A stretch of 9,512 bases of DNA from Candidatus Aminicenantota bacterium (lineage in GTDB: Bacteria > Acidobacteriota > UBA6911 > RPQK01 > JAJDTT01): the NCBI GenBank assembly GCA_026706325.1, contig JAPOYZ010000138.1, forward strand, positions 1-9,512. Direction: 5' to 3'. Shown here in pieces: positions 1 through 5,464 of the stretch. How positions within the stretch are numbered: the first letter of the stretch is position 1; the number at the start of each line of letters is the position of its first letter. Both the position numbers and the translations under genes were made by a program. The notes below the pieces were generated by a model. That model was not told where the DNA came from, made no database searches, and worked only from the letters and a program-made list of their open reading frames with translations.

Positions 1-177
1 GAGGCTGAACATGAACGCCTTGGTGTAGGACTTGGTGGCCCGATCCGCCATGTCCATGGCCTCGGCTTCGCTGTCCATCTCCCGGCCGTAACTCTCGGTC
101 TTGTGGACGACGTCGATGAGTTCGATCTTTTTTTCCAGGAGTTGATTCTTGAAGTAGTCCAGGTCGCTGTGTGTCAT
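1..177 (-). CDS. DksA/TraR-family zinc-finger regulator, N-terminal part (3' end outside window)
   Basis: The 59 visible codons begin MTHSDLDYFKNQLLEKK and run to the window edge without a stop. They show a charged helical hairpin (residues 5-30), then a TESYGRE stretch, an Asp/Glu-rich segment and ADRATKSYTKAFMFSL. This is the coiled-coil half typical of short DksA/TraR-family proteins; the C4 zinc finger expected just downstream is outside the window. Family members bind in the RNA polymerase secondary channel and alter initiation, often together with ppGpp; whether this one does so is inference. The start is well fixed: an in-frame TAG lies five codons upstream and a GGAGG site (184-188) is 6 bases before the ATG. 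The gene follows rsfS after 110 bases on the same strand, so it may be read from the ribosomal operon or from its own promoter. Confidence 0.8.
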   Translation of the reverse strand, partial: MTHSDLDYFKNQLLEKKIELIDVVHKTESYGREMDSEAEAMDMADRATKSYTKAFMFSL

Positions 178-183
178 GCCATA

Positions 184-188
184 CCTCC
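184..188 (-). promoter_or_regulatory. Ribosome binding site of the DksA-family gene
   Basis: The minus strand reads GGAGG, 6 bases before the ATG at 177. It is one of the strongest Shine-Dalgarno sites in the window and fixes the start. Confidence 0.75.
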
Positions 189-287
189 ACTACTTTGTGT
201 ATCTCAATATACGACAGGCTCCGAAAAAGGTTCATGTTCCGGCATGGCGGTTGCGGCCGGGCGCTGTGAACGTCCGAAATTCGGGGA

Positions 288-644
288 TCAGGACTGCGGA
301 GTGGGCGCCAGCAGCCGGCCGTCGCTCCACAGTTTCTCCAATTGGTAGAAGGCTCGCGCACGCAGCGAAAAGATGTGCACCACAAAGTCCAGATAGTCCA
401 GGAGAATCCACTCGCCTCCTTCGTACCCCTCGATATGAGTGGGCCTGACCTTCTCCTGGTTCCGCAGGCGATGCCGGATCTCGTCGCAGATCGCCTGATT
501 CTGTCGCTGGTTGTTCCCCTGGCAGATGACGAAGAAGTCGGTGAAGGACGAGATCTCGGAGATGTCCACGACCCGGACGTCCTCCCCCTTCTTTTCTTGA
601 ATTGACTCACAGACCAGGGTCAGCAATTCTCTTGTTGTCTTCAT
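288..644 (-). CDS. rsfS: Ribosome silencing factor RsfS (Iojap/DUF143 family)
   Basis: This 118-residue protein carries the family signatures SSFTDFFVI (32-40), EGYEGGEWILLDYLDFVVH (72-90) and RAFYQLEKLW (97-106), and its length is normal. RsfS binds L14 on the 50S subunit and blocks joining to 30S, saving energy in starvation (established for the family). The open frame continues upstream, but the conserved domain begins at the ATG at 644, so that start was chosen. It lies inside the end of nadD, a 38-base overlap. The only upstream ribosome-site candidate is GGAAG about 10 bases before the ATG, so translation is probably coupled to nadD. NadD followed by RsfS is a very common bacterial pairing, which supports both calls. 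Confidence 0.95.
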   Translation of the reverse strand: MKTTRELLTLVCESIQEKKGEDVRVVDISEISSFTDFFVICQGNNQRQNQAICDEIRHRLRNQEKVRPTHIEGYEGGEWILLDYLDFVVHIFSLRARAFYQLEKLWSDGRLLAPTPQS

Positions 645-1269
645 AGAGGTGGTACTTCCGAATGTACTGCAAAACCTTGGGAGAGACCTGCTGGGACAGG
701 AGGCGGCCCCGTCCGGCGAGGCTCTCCCGGACTTGGCTCGAACTGAGATCGTCAGCCCCGACGTCCACCAGGAAGGAGTGCCCTGGCCGGATCTCCGGAC
801 TTGTGGAACTCCTTGCCTTGACCTCCTCCAGGTGGATTTCCGGAAAGTCGGCGGTTTCGACCCGTGCTCCCACTCGCTGCACGAAGACACAGCAATTGTC
901 CCGGAGAAGGACGTCGTGGTCCTTCCAGATGTGGATGTCCTTCAACGAATCGGTTCCACCAATGAAGCAAAACCGGTGGCGAGGGTAGCTCTCGCGCAAG
1001 AGCGCCATGGTCTGGACGGTGTAGCTGGGCCCGGGGCGCCGGAGCTCGAAGTCGGAAGCGTACAGATAAGGTTCCTCCAGGGTCTCCAGCGCGACCATGG
1101 CATGGCGGTGATGCTGAGCGGCCAGGCCGTTCCGCTGCTTGTGGGGAGGCAGGCGGGACACCATCAGCAGGACCCGGTCCAGCGAAAGCGCACGCCGGAC
1201 CCGGTTGGCGATAGACGTATGTGTTCGGTGAACCGGGTCGAACGTGCCCCCGTAGATACCGACCCTCAA
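607..1269 (-). CDS. nadD: Nicotinate-nucleotide adenylyltransferase NadD
   Basis: NadD transfers the AMP part of ATP to nicotinate mononucleotide, giving deamido-NAD in cytoplasmic NAD synthesis. The 220-residue product has the expected nucleotidyltransferase features: GGTFDPVH (7-14), PPHK (41-44), RPGPSYTVQT (78-87), FIGGTDSL (102-109) with W115, and SSSQVR (176-181), the counterpart of the ISSTxxR motif. The usual (H/T)xGH signature reads HRTH (14-17), with Thr in place of Gly. The start is TTG at 1269; its TTGA overlaps the TGA stop of obg by 4 bases, a layout that favours translational coupling, and GGGAG lies about 10 bases upstream. The 3' end contains the start of rsfS. The final residues (about 211-220) extend past the domain and look unconstrained. 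Confidence 0.95.
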   Translation of the reverse strand: MRVGIYGGTFDPVHRTHTSIANRVRRALSLDRVLLMVSRLPPHKQRNGLAAQHHRHAMVALETLEEPYLYASDFELRRPGPSYTVQTMALLRESYPRHRFCFIGGTDSLKDIHIWKDHDVLLRDNCCVFVQRVGARVETADFPEIHLEEVKARSSTSPEIRPGHSFLVDVGADDLSSSQVRESLAGRGRLLSQQVSPKVLQYIRKYHLYEDNKRIADPGL

Positions 1270-2267
1270 CCCTTGACGACTCCCAATTGCTCTGCCAACG
1301 ACCGCTTCAATTCCTGGATTCCGTCACCCCGGACCGATGAGATCCGGCCAAAAGGCACACCTTCCAGGGAGCAGTGCTCCTGGAGCCTCCTCACCTTGTC
1401 CTGGTTGGCCGCATCCATCTTTGAAGCCGCCACCAACTGTGGCTTGGCCGGCAGATCGGCTCCGTAGAGCGCCAACTCCTCTTGAATCGTCCGCACTGCG
1501 GCGACGGGATCCTCCGGACCGAAGTCGGTGACGTCCACAAGATGAAGCAGGACGCGGCAACGTTCGATGTGCCTCAGGAACTGGTCGCCGAGACCGTGAC
1601 CCTCGTGGGCGCCTTTGATCAGGCCCGGGATGTCGGCGACCACGCAGGTCCGAAAATCTTCCAGTGAAACCGTTCCCAGATTGGGCGTCAGAGTGGTGAA
1701 AGGATAGTCGGCGATCTTGGGGCGAGCCGAGGAGATCACCGAGATCAGAGTCGATTTCCCGGCGTTGGGGAGTCCGACCAGCCCGACGTCGGCCAGTACC
1801 TTGAGCTCCAGCAGAAGGTACTTCTCCTCTCCCGCCCTGCCGGGTTCCCACCTCCTGGGCGCTTGATTGGTGGAAGTGGCGAAACGCGCATTGCCCCGGC
1901 CACCCCGGCCGCCTTGGGCCACCAGGCGGCTCAGACCCGGTTCGTCCAGATCGAAAAGGAGTTCACGCGTCGGCTCGAGATAGATCAGAGTGCCGACGGG
2001 GAGATCGATGACCAGGTCCTTGCCCTTCTTCCCATGCCGCTGGGAGCCGGACCCGTGAGAGCCGCTGCCGGCTCTGAACTCCCGCTTGTAGCGGAACGGC
2101 AGCAGGGTGTTCAGATGGTTGGTGCTGCGGAAGTAGACGTTTCCCCCGTCGCCGCCGTCGCCGCCGCTGGGTCCTCCTCGGGGAACGAACTTCTCCCGGC
2201 GGAATGCCAGGCAACCGTTTCCCCCGTCACCGGCTTTGACGAAAACTCTGGTATGGTCCAGAAACAT
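1266..2267 (-). CDS. obg: GTPase Obg (CgtA), without C-terminal OCT domain
   Basis: Obg is a GTPase that binds the 50S subunit late in assembly and is tied to ppGpp signalling (established for the family). The 333-residue protein has the glycine-rich Obg domain (1-158: KAGDGGNG at 11-18, GGPSGGDGGDGG at 31-42, GGRGGRGNARFAT at 119-131) and then the G domain: P-loop GLPNAGKST (165-173), switch I YPFTTLTPN (188-196), DIPG (212-215), SKMD (282-285) and SSVRGDG (310-316). The NKxD guanine-specificity motif has Ser instead of Asn. The protein ends soon after the G domain, so the variable OCT domain of longer Obg proteins is absent. The frame is open 50 codons further upstream, but that stretch covers rpmA, and MFLDHTRVFVKAGDGGNG matches the usual Obg start. 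No Shine-Dalgarno site lies close to this ATG. It follows rpmA by 46 bases and overlaps nadD by 4. Confidence 0.97.
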   Translation of the reverse strand: MFLDHTRVFVKAGDGGNGCLAFRREKFVPRGGPSGGDGGDGGNVYFRSTNHLNTLLPFRYKREFRAGSGSHGSGSQRHGKKGKDLVIDLPVGTLIYLEPTRELLFDLDEPGLSRLVAQGGRGGRGNARFATSTNQAPRRWEPGRAGEEKYLLLELKVLADVGLVGLPNAGKSTLISVISSARPKIADYPFTTLTPNLGTVSLEDFRTCVVADIPGLIKGAHEGHGLGDQFLRHIERCRVLLHLVDVTDFGPEDPVAAVRTIQEELALYGADLPAKPQLVAASKMDAANQDKVRRLQEHCSLEGVPFGRISSVRGDGIQELKRSLAEQLGVVKG

Positions 2268-2278
2268 GCACGCAAAGT

Positions 2279-2300
2279 GGAGATCCAGGGTCCGATCTCC
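2279..2300 (-). other. Hairpin between rpmA and obg
   Basis: In the 46-base gap, GGAGATC and GATCTCC form a perfect 7-bp stem around an 8-base loop, ending 11 bases before the obg start. There is no T-run, so it is not a typical terminator. It pairs the only GGAG of the gap into a stem. It may tune processing or translation of obg, or mean nothing. Confidence 0.4.
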
Positions 2301-2313
2301 GGAATTCTGCGGG

Positions 2314-2565
2314 CTAGCTGATAATGTGGACGAACCGCCCCAAACGTCCCCGGCGCTGAAACCGGACCTTCCCCGTAGTGAGGGCGAAAAGGGTGTCATC
2401 GCGGCCCCGGCCCACATTGTTCCCGGGCTTGATGGGCGTCCCTCTCTGGCGGACCAGAATCGAGCCGGCCGTCACCAACTGGCCGTCGAATCGCTTGACG
2501 CCCAGACGCTTGGAATGGCTGTCCCGGCCGTTTCGAGAGCTGCCCAAACCCTTCTTGTGTGCCAT
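2314..2565 (-). CDS. rpmA: 50S ribosomal protein L27
   Basis: L27 lies near the peptidyl-transferase centre of the large subunit. The 83-residue product begins MAHKKGLGSSRNGRDSHSKR and continues with LGVKRFDGQLVTAGSILVRQ and RGTPIKPGNNVGRGRDDTLF, all classic L27 sequence. The N-terminus starts directly at the mature form, with no Firmicutes-type leader for cleavage by Prp. The C-terminus (GRFVHIIS) is less typical but the length is normal. An AGGAG site (2574-2578) lies 8 bases before the ATG and overlaps the end of rplU. The 5-base gap to rplU and shared strand show one transcript, as in most bacteria. Confidence 0.98.
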   Translation of the reverse strand: MAHKKGLGSSRNGRDSHSKRLGVKRFDGQLVTAGSILVRQRGTPIKPGNNVGRGRDDTLFALTTGKVRFQRRGRLGRFVHIIS

Positions 2566-2570
2566 GGAAT

Positions 2571-2906
2571 CTACTCCTGGTCCGTGCTCTCTCCCGCGAT
2601 CCGAATCGGCCCGATCTCCACTTCGGTGAAGCGCTGGCGATGACCTTGCTTGCGTCGATACATCTTGCGGCGTTTGAACTTGAAGACCGTGATCTTGCGG
2701 TCCTTGCCCTGCTCGACGATAGTCCCGGTGACGCGGACGTCATTCAGAGAAGGGGTGCCGACCTGGATTGAATCGGGATGGCCGACCAACAACACGTCCT
2801 CCAGACTGACCTCATCGCCCACTTCTCCAGCGATACGCTCCAGCCGGACCCGATCCCCTTCGGCGACTCGATACTGTTTCCCGCCGTTGCGAATGATTGC
2901 GTACAA
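2571..2906 (-). CDS. rplU: 50S ribosomal protein L21
   Basis: L21 binds 23S rRNA in the large subunit. The 111-residue product shows NGGKQYRVAEGD (7-18) and the diagnostic basic block FKFKRRKMYRRKQGHRQ (75-91). The start is TTG at 2906, giving MYAIIRNGGKQY, exactly the family N-terminus; GGGAG (2914-2918) lies 7 bases upstream. It is the first gene behind a near-consensus promoter and leads directly into rpmA. The C-terminus has a short acidic tail (ESTDQE). Confidence 0.98.
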   Translation of the reverse strand: MYAIIRNGGKQYRVAEGDRVRLERIAGEVGDEVSLEDVLLVGHPDSIQVGTPSLNDVRVTGTIVEQGKDRKITVFKFKRRKMYRRKQGHRQRFTEVEIGPIRIAGESTDQE

Positions 2907-2943
2907 ACCGATTCTCCCAAATCCACGTTTTCAGAAGTTGCAT

Positions 2944-2972
2944 AGTATATTTGCGAACCTCGATCCTGTCAA
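2944..2972 (-). promoter_or_regulatory. Sigma70-type promoter of the rplU-rpmA-obg-nadD-rsfS operon
   Basis: On the minus strand a perfect -35 (TTGACA, 2967-2972) is followed after exactly 17 bases by TATACT (2944-2949, one mismatch from TATAAT). Transcription should begin near 2936-2938, giving a leader of about 30 bases that contains the GGGAG site of rplU. It is the best promoter match in the window and stands in front of a gene expected to be strongly expressed. Confidence 0.85.
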
Positions 2973-3012
2973 AAATCCAGCCCCCGCCGGGTGCCCCGCC
3001 GGTAGCAGCTGG
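2971..3012 (-). terminator. Possible weak terminator of the secreted-protein gene
   Basis: Downstream of the stop at 3053 the minus strand can form CCAGC/GCTGG (outer, 5 bp) around a small CGGG-GCA-CCCG hairpin, followed by GATTTTT. The T-run joins the -35 box of the rplU promoter. The stem is short and interrupted, so termination may be partial. A second overlapping hairpin in the opposite direction (CCGCC 2996-3000 with GGCGG 3014-3018, then five T) is also possible, though no plus-strand gene ends here. Confidence 0.3.
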
Positions 3013-3052
3013 TGGCGGTTTTTCACGACCGTTCTCATTGGGTTCGGGAAAC

Positions 3053-3709
3053 TTACGGACTGGATCTGAGCAACTCGACGGAGGATCGAGGCCGGCCCAG
3101 CCAGCGGAACGACGAGATCAACTGCTGAAAAATGGGAAGCGCCTTGGAAATCGATGCCTCGTCGCGAGCCGAAAGGACGAAGATGACGAAGTAGTCCGTG
3201 ACTTCGGTAAAGGCGACGACTTCCTGTTTGCCTCCGGGGCAGGCACACGACTTGGCCACGACTCTGGGCCGTTTGCGCGTCTCGGGATTCAACTCCAGAT
3301 CCAGGCGCAGGTCACTGATCTCCAGCTTCGGACAGAGTACCTCCTGCCCGGCCAGCTCGGACTGCAGGAAGTTCTCCAGGTCCTCGTCCTGATTCCTGGG
3401 GAAGAACCGGGAGAAGGCGACGACATCGGCCTCTCTCCACTGAGTCCCCTCCGGGTGCATGACGAAGTTGGCGACCTGGATCACCGACCCCACGTCGATG
3501 GTCCAGCCCGACGGTTCGGTCACCAGAAAGGAATAGTCCAGGCCCCTGATGCGCAGCGTCCGTCCCCCTTCCAATGCGGGTACAAAAGCGAGCAGGCACA
3601 CGATCGAAACACAGACCTTCACCAGGCGGCTCGAGAATGAGGCATGGGCCGGGACCGCCGGGGCCCGGGAAACGGGTTGCGGATCGAGAGGGCCGGCAGA
3701 CCGATTCAT
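3053..3709 (-). CDS. Secreted protein of unknown function
   Basis: I do not recognise the family with certainty. The 218-residue product has a basic start to a hydrophobic segment (RLVKVCVSIVCLLAFVPAL, 28-46) followed by EGG, which looks like a signal peptide cleaved near 45-49, so the mature protein should be exported. The mature part is about 170 residues of mixed strands and helices, with a TEPSGWTIDVG segment (64-74), three Cys (126, 155, 157) and an ending YFVIFVLSARDEASISKALP (173-192) before an ISSFRWL motif (198-204). That ending recalls small exported proteins of the PsbP/DcrB-like kind, but only loosely. The first 29 residues are Pro/Ala/Ser-rich, so the true start may be GTG at 3622, directly before the signal peptide; neither start has a good ribosome site. 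It precedes rplU by 146 bases and is divergent from gltA. Confidence 0.65.
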   Translation of the reverse strand: MNRSAGPLDPQPVSRAPAVPAHASFSSRLVKVCVSIVCLLAFVPALEGGRTLRIRGLDYSFLVTEPSGWTIDVGSVIQVANFVMHPEGTQWREADVVAFSRFFPRNQDEDLENFLQSELAGQEVLCPKLEISDLRLDLELNPETRKRPRVVAKSCACPGGKQEVVAFTEVTDYFVIFVLSARDEASISKALPIFQQLISSFRWLGRPRSSVELLRSSP

Positions 3710-3751
3710 TCCGGCGCCAGTCTAGCAGGAACGGGAGGAGAGTGAGGCGCG

Positions 3752-3780
3752 TTGAGTTTCGCCTTGCCGTTGGCTATCCT
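3752..3780 (+). promoter_or_regulatory. Candidate gltA promoter
   Basis: In the 190-base divergent gap, TTGAGT (3752-3757) is followed after 17 bases by TATCCT (3775-3780). Each hexamer matches consensus at four positions. Transcription from it would give a leader of about 115 bases before gltA. It is the best plus-strand candidate in the gap, but the match is moderate. No convincing minus-strand promoter for the secreted-protein gene was found here. Confidence 0.35.
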
Positions 3781-3876
3781 ATACCCTCGATCCGGAAGGA
3801 GACACGGAGCGCACTACCGGGCGGCGTATTCCCCAGGCTCGACCGTCTCGTGAGCGTCTCTTCAGATCAATACCCG

Positions 3877-3892
3877 TACCTGCCAATAGGTA
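3877..3892 (+). promoter_or_regulatory. gltA ribosome site inside a short inverted repeat
   Basis: TACCT and AGGTA flank a 6-base loop, and the second arm carries the only Shine-Dalgarno-like bases (AGGT) before the gltA ATG, 8 bases upstream of it. If the RNA folds this way the site would be partly hidden. Five base pairs is little, so chance is a fair explanation. Confidence 0.3.
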
Positions 3893-3899
3893 AATCAGC

Positions 3900-5186
3900 A
3901 TGCCCGACGAGAGTCTGTCCATTACCGATAACCGTACCGGGAAGCAGTACGAGCTGGCTGTTTCGGACGGTACGATTCGCGCCATAGAGCTTCGTCAGAT
4001 CAAGACGTCGGAGGACGACTTCGGGCTCATGGCCTACGATCCCTCCTTCCTCAACACGGCATCCTGCCGGAGCACCATCACCTATATCGACGGAGACAAA
4101 GGCATCCTGCGCTATCGCGGCTACCCCATAGAGCAACTGGTAGGGGAGTACAGCCACCTTGAGGTGGCGTATCTGCTCCTGTACGGGGAGCTTCCGAACG
4201 AAGCCGAGTTCCGGCAATGGAGTGACGATATCCGGAAGCACATCGAGTTGCCGAACGCAGTCCTGCAGTTGGTCCGGAGCTTCCCTCCGGGAGGATTTCC
4301 CATGGCCATGCTGGCGACGGCGGTGGCCTCTCTCTCCAGTTTCTATCCTGACGGGCGTTCCGTGCTGGACCCGCAGGTGCGCCTGCTCCAGCTCCATCGG
4401 CTCCTGGCCCAGGTCCCGGCCCTGTCGGCCCAAGTCTTTCGCCGCCTCCAGGGCTTGCCGCTGACCGATCCCGCGGACGGACTCTCCTACGCGGGGAGCT
4501 TTCTGCAGATGGCGTTTGACCGGACGCCGGAACCTGTGTTCGAGAAGGCGATGGACGCTCTTTTCATCCTTCATGCCGACCACGAGCAGAACTGCAGCAC
4601 CAGCGCCATGAGAGGCGTCGGCAGTTCCCAGTGCGACCCGTACCTGACGACTGCGGCCGCCATCGGGGCGTTGTCCGGACCCCTGCATGGAGGAGCCAAC
4701 GAGGCGGTCATCCGGATGCTGGAGGGAATCGGGTCCAAGGACCGGGTGCCCGGACACGTGCAGCGGGTGAAGGGAGGCGAACTCCGCCTCATGGGTTTCG
4801 GGCACCGCATCTACAAGAACTACGACCCCAGGGCCAAGATCATCAAACAATTGGCCCACGAGGTCTTCGAGGTGACCGGGTCGGATCCTCTTCTGGACGT
4901 GGCGCTGGAACTGGAGAGGATCGCGCTGCGGGACGACTACTTCATCTCGCGGAAGCTCTATCCCAACGTCGACTTCTATTCCGGTCTGATCTACCAGGCT
5001 CTCGGTTTTCCTCCTTCCATGTCCACCGTCCTTTTCGCGCTGGCCAGAACGGCGGGCTGGCTGACTCAATGGGAGGAGTTGGCGCGGGACCGGGAACAGA
5101 GGATCGCCCGGCCGCGGCAGATCTACGAGGGGCCTTCGGTGAGGGACGTCCCGGTCCGGAGATCGTCGCCAGTCGCATCTTCTTGA
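3900..5186 (+). CDS. gltA: Citrate synthase (type I GltA)
   Basis: Citrate synthase joins acetyl-CoA and oxaloacetate to citrate at the entry of the TCA cycle. The 428-residue length and the N-terminal small beta domain (about 7-35, ITDNRTGKQYELAV onward) match the hexameric bacterial type I enzyme, which is often inhibited by NADH; such control is inferred. Conserved stations are DPSFLNTASCRSTITYIDGD (47-66), RYRGYPIEQL (71-80), HADHEQN (225-231), GPLHGGANE (260-268), GFGHRIYKNYDPRA (299-312) and YPNVDFYSG (354-362). His263, His302 and Asp358 fit the catalytic His264, the oxaloacetate-binding His305 and the catalytic Asp362 of the E. coli enzyme. The ATG at 3900 gives the expected N-terminus, and 28 bases separate its stop from the FmdB-family gene. 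Confidence 0.98.
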   Translation: MPDESLSITDNRTGKQYELAVSDGTIRAIELRQIKTSEDDFGLMAYDPSFLNTASCRSTITYIDGDKGILRYRGYPIEQLVGEYSHLEVAYLLLYGELPNEAEFRQWSDDIRKHIELPNAVLQLVRSFPPGGFPMAMLATAVASLSSFYPDGRSVLDPQVRLLQLHRLLAQVPALSAQVFRRLQGLPLTDPADGLSYAGSFLQMAFDRTPEPVFEKAMDALFILHADHEQNCSTSAMRGVGSSQCDPYLTTAAAIGALSGPLHGGANEAVIRMLEGIGSKDRVPGHVQRVKGGELRLMGFGHRIYKNYDPRAKIIKQLAHEVFEVTGSDPLLDVALELERIALRDDYFISRKLYPNVDFYSGLIYQALGFPPSMSTVLFALARTAGWLTQWEELARDREQRIARPRQIYEGPSVRDVPVRRSSPVASS

Positions 5187-5202
5187 CTCCGTGCAGTTGC
5201 GG

Positions 5203-5208
5203 TATAAT
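5203..5208 (+). promoter_or_regulatory. Perfect -10 box directly before the FmdB-family gene
   Basis: TATAAT lies with six bases between it and the ATG at 5215, so a transcript from it would begin at or beside the start codon (leaderless). TTGACT (5183-5188) lies upstream, but with a spacing of only 14 bases instead of about 17. There is no ribosome site before the ATG, which fits leaderless translation. Chance occurrence is possible. Confidence 0.4.
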
Positions 5209-5214
5209 CGCACG

Positions 5215-5442
5215 ATGCCGATTTATGAATACCGCTGTCTGGATTGCGACACTCATTTCGAGCAGATTGTCCTGGGCGCCCGAGACGATGCCGAGTGTCC
5301 CGGTTGCAGTGGAGACCGCTTCGAGCAGCTTTTCTCCTCATTCGCGGTCGGCGGCGGGTCCATGGAATCCGCCCTCAAGGAGACCGGCCCTTGCGGGTGT
5401 GGAGCGCCCCAGCGGGGGATGTGCGGACAACTCGCCAACTAG
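5215..5442 (+). CDS. FmdB-family zinc-ribbon protein
   Basis: This small protein of 75 residues begins MPIYEYRCLDC, the hallmark of the FmdB/CxxC_CXXC_SSSS family, with Cys pairs CLDC (8-11) and CPGC (28-31) that would hold a zinc ion. The end is Gly/Cys-rich (CGCG 60-63, C70), also common in this family. The family was named after a proposed regulator in a formamidase operon, but its role in most bacteria is unknown. A GTG eight codons upstream is in frame, but MPIYEYRC is the conserved start. It lies 28 bases after gltA and 22 before nadA, and may be transcribed with both or from the TATAAT just in front of it. Confidence 0.9.
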   Translation: MPIYEYRCLDCDTHFEQIVLGARDDAECPGCSGDRFEQLFSSFAVGGGSMESALKETGPCGCGAPQRGMCGQLAN

Positions 5443-5464
5443 CTGATCGTCCGGACGGCGCCGA

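Noticed and set aside
178..287. A promoter or operator before the DksA-family gene (TATATT, and an imperfect GTAT/ATAC inverted repeat)
   Set aside because: No acceptable -35 is found at 16-18 bases, and the repeat arms are only 4 bp. The 110-base gap otherwise holds nothing I can support except the ribosome site.
645..890. Upstream extension of rsfS by 82 codons
   Set aside because: The extension lies within nadD in another frame and shows no conserved sequence; the RsfS domain starts at the ATG at 644.
649..1467. A 272-codon plus-strand open frame opposite nadD and obg
   Set aside because: It crosses two certain genes on the other strand and shows no family motif.
3867..5213. A 448-codon open frame on the minus strand covering all of gltA
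   Set aside because: It is antisense to a well-conserved gene and its translation is rich in Arg, Gln, Gly and Pro with no recognisable domain. Long antisense frames are expected in GC-rich genes.
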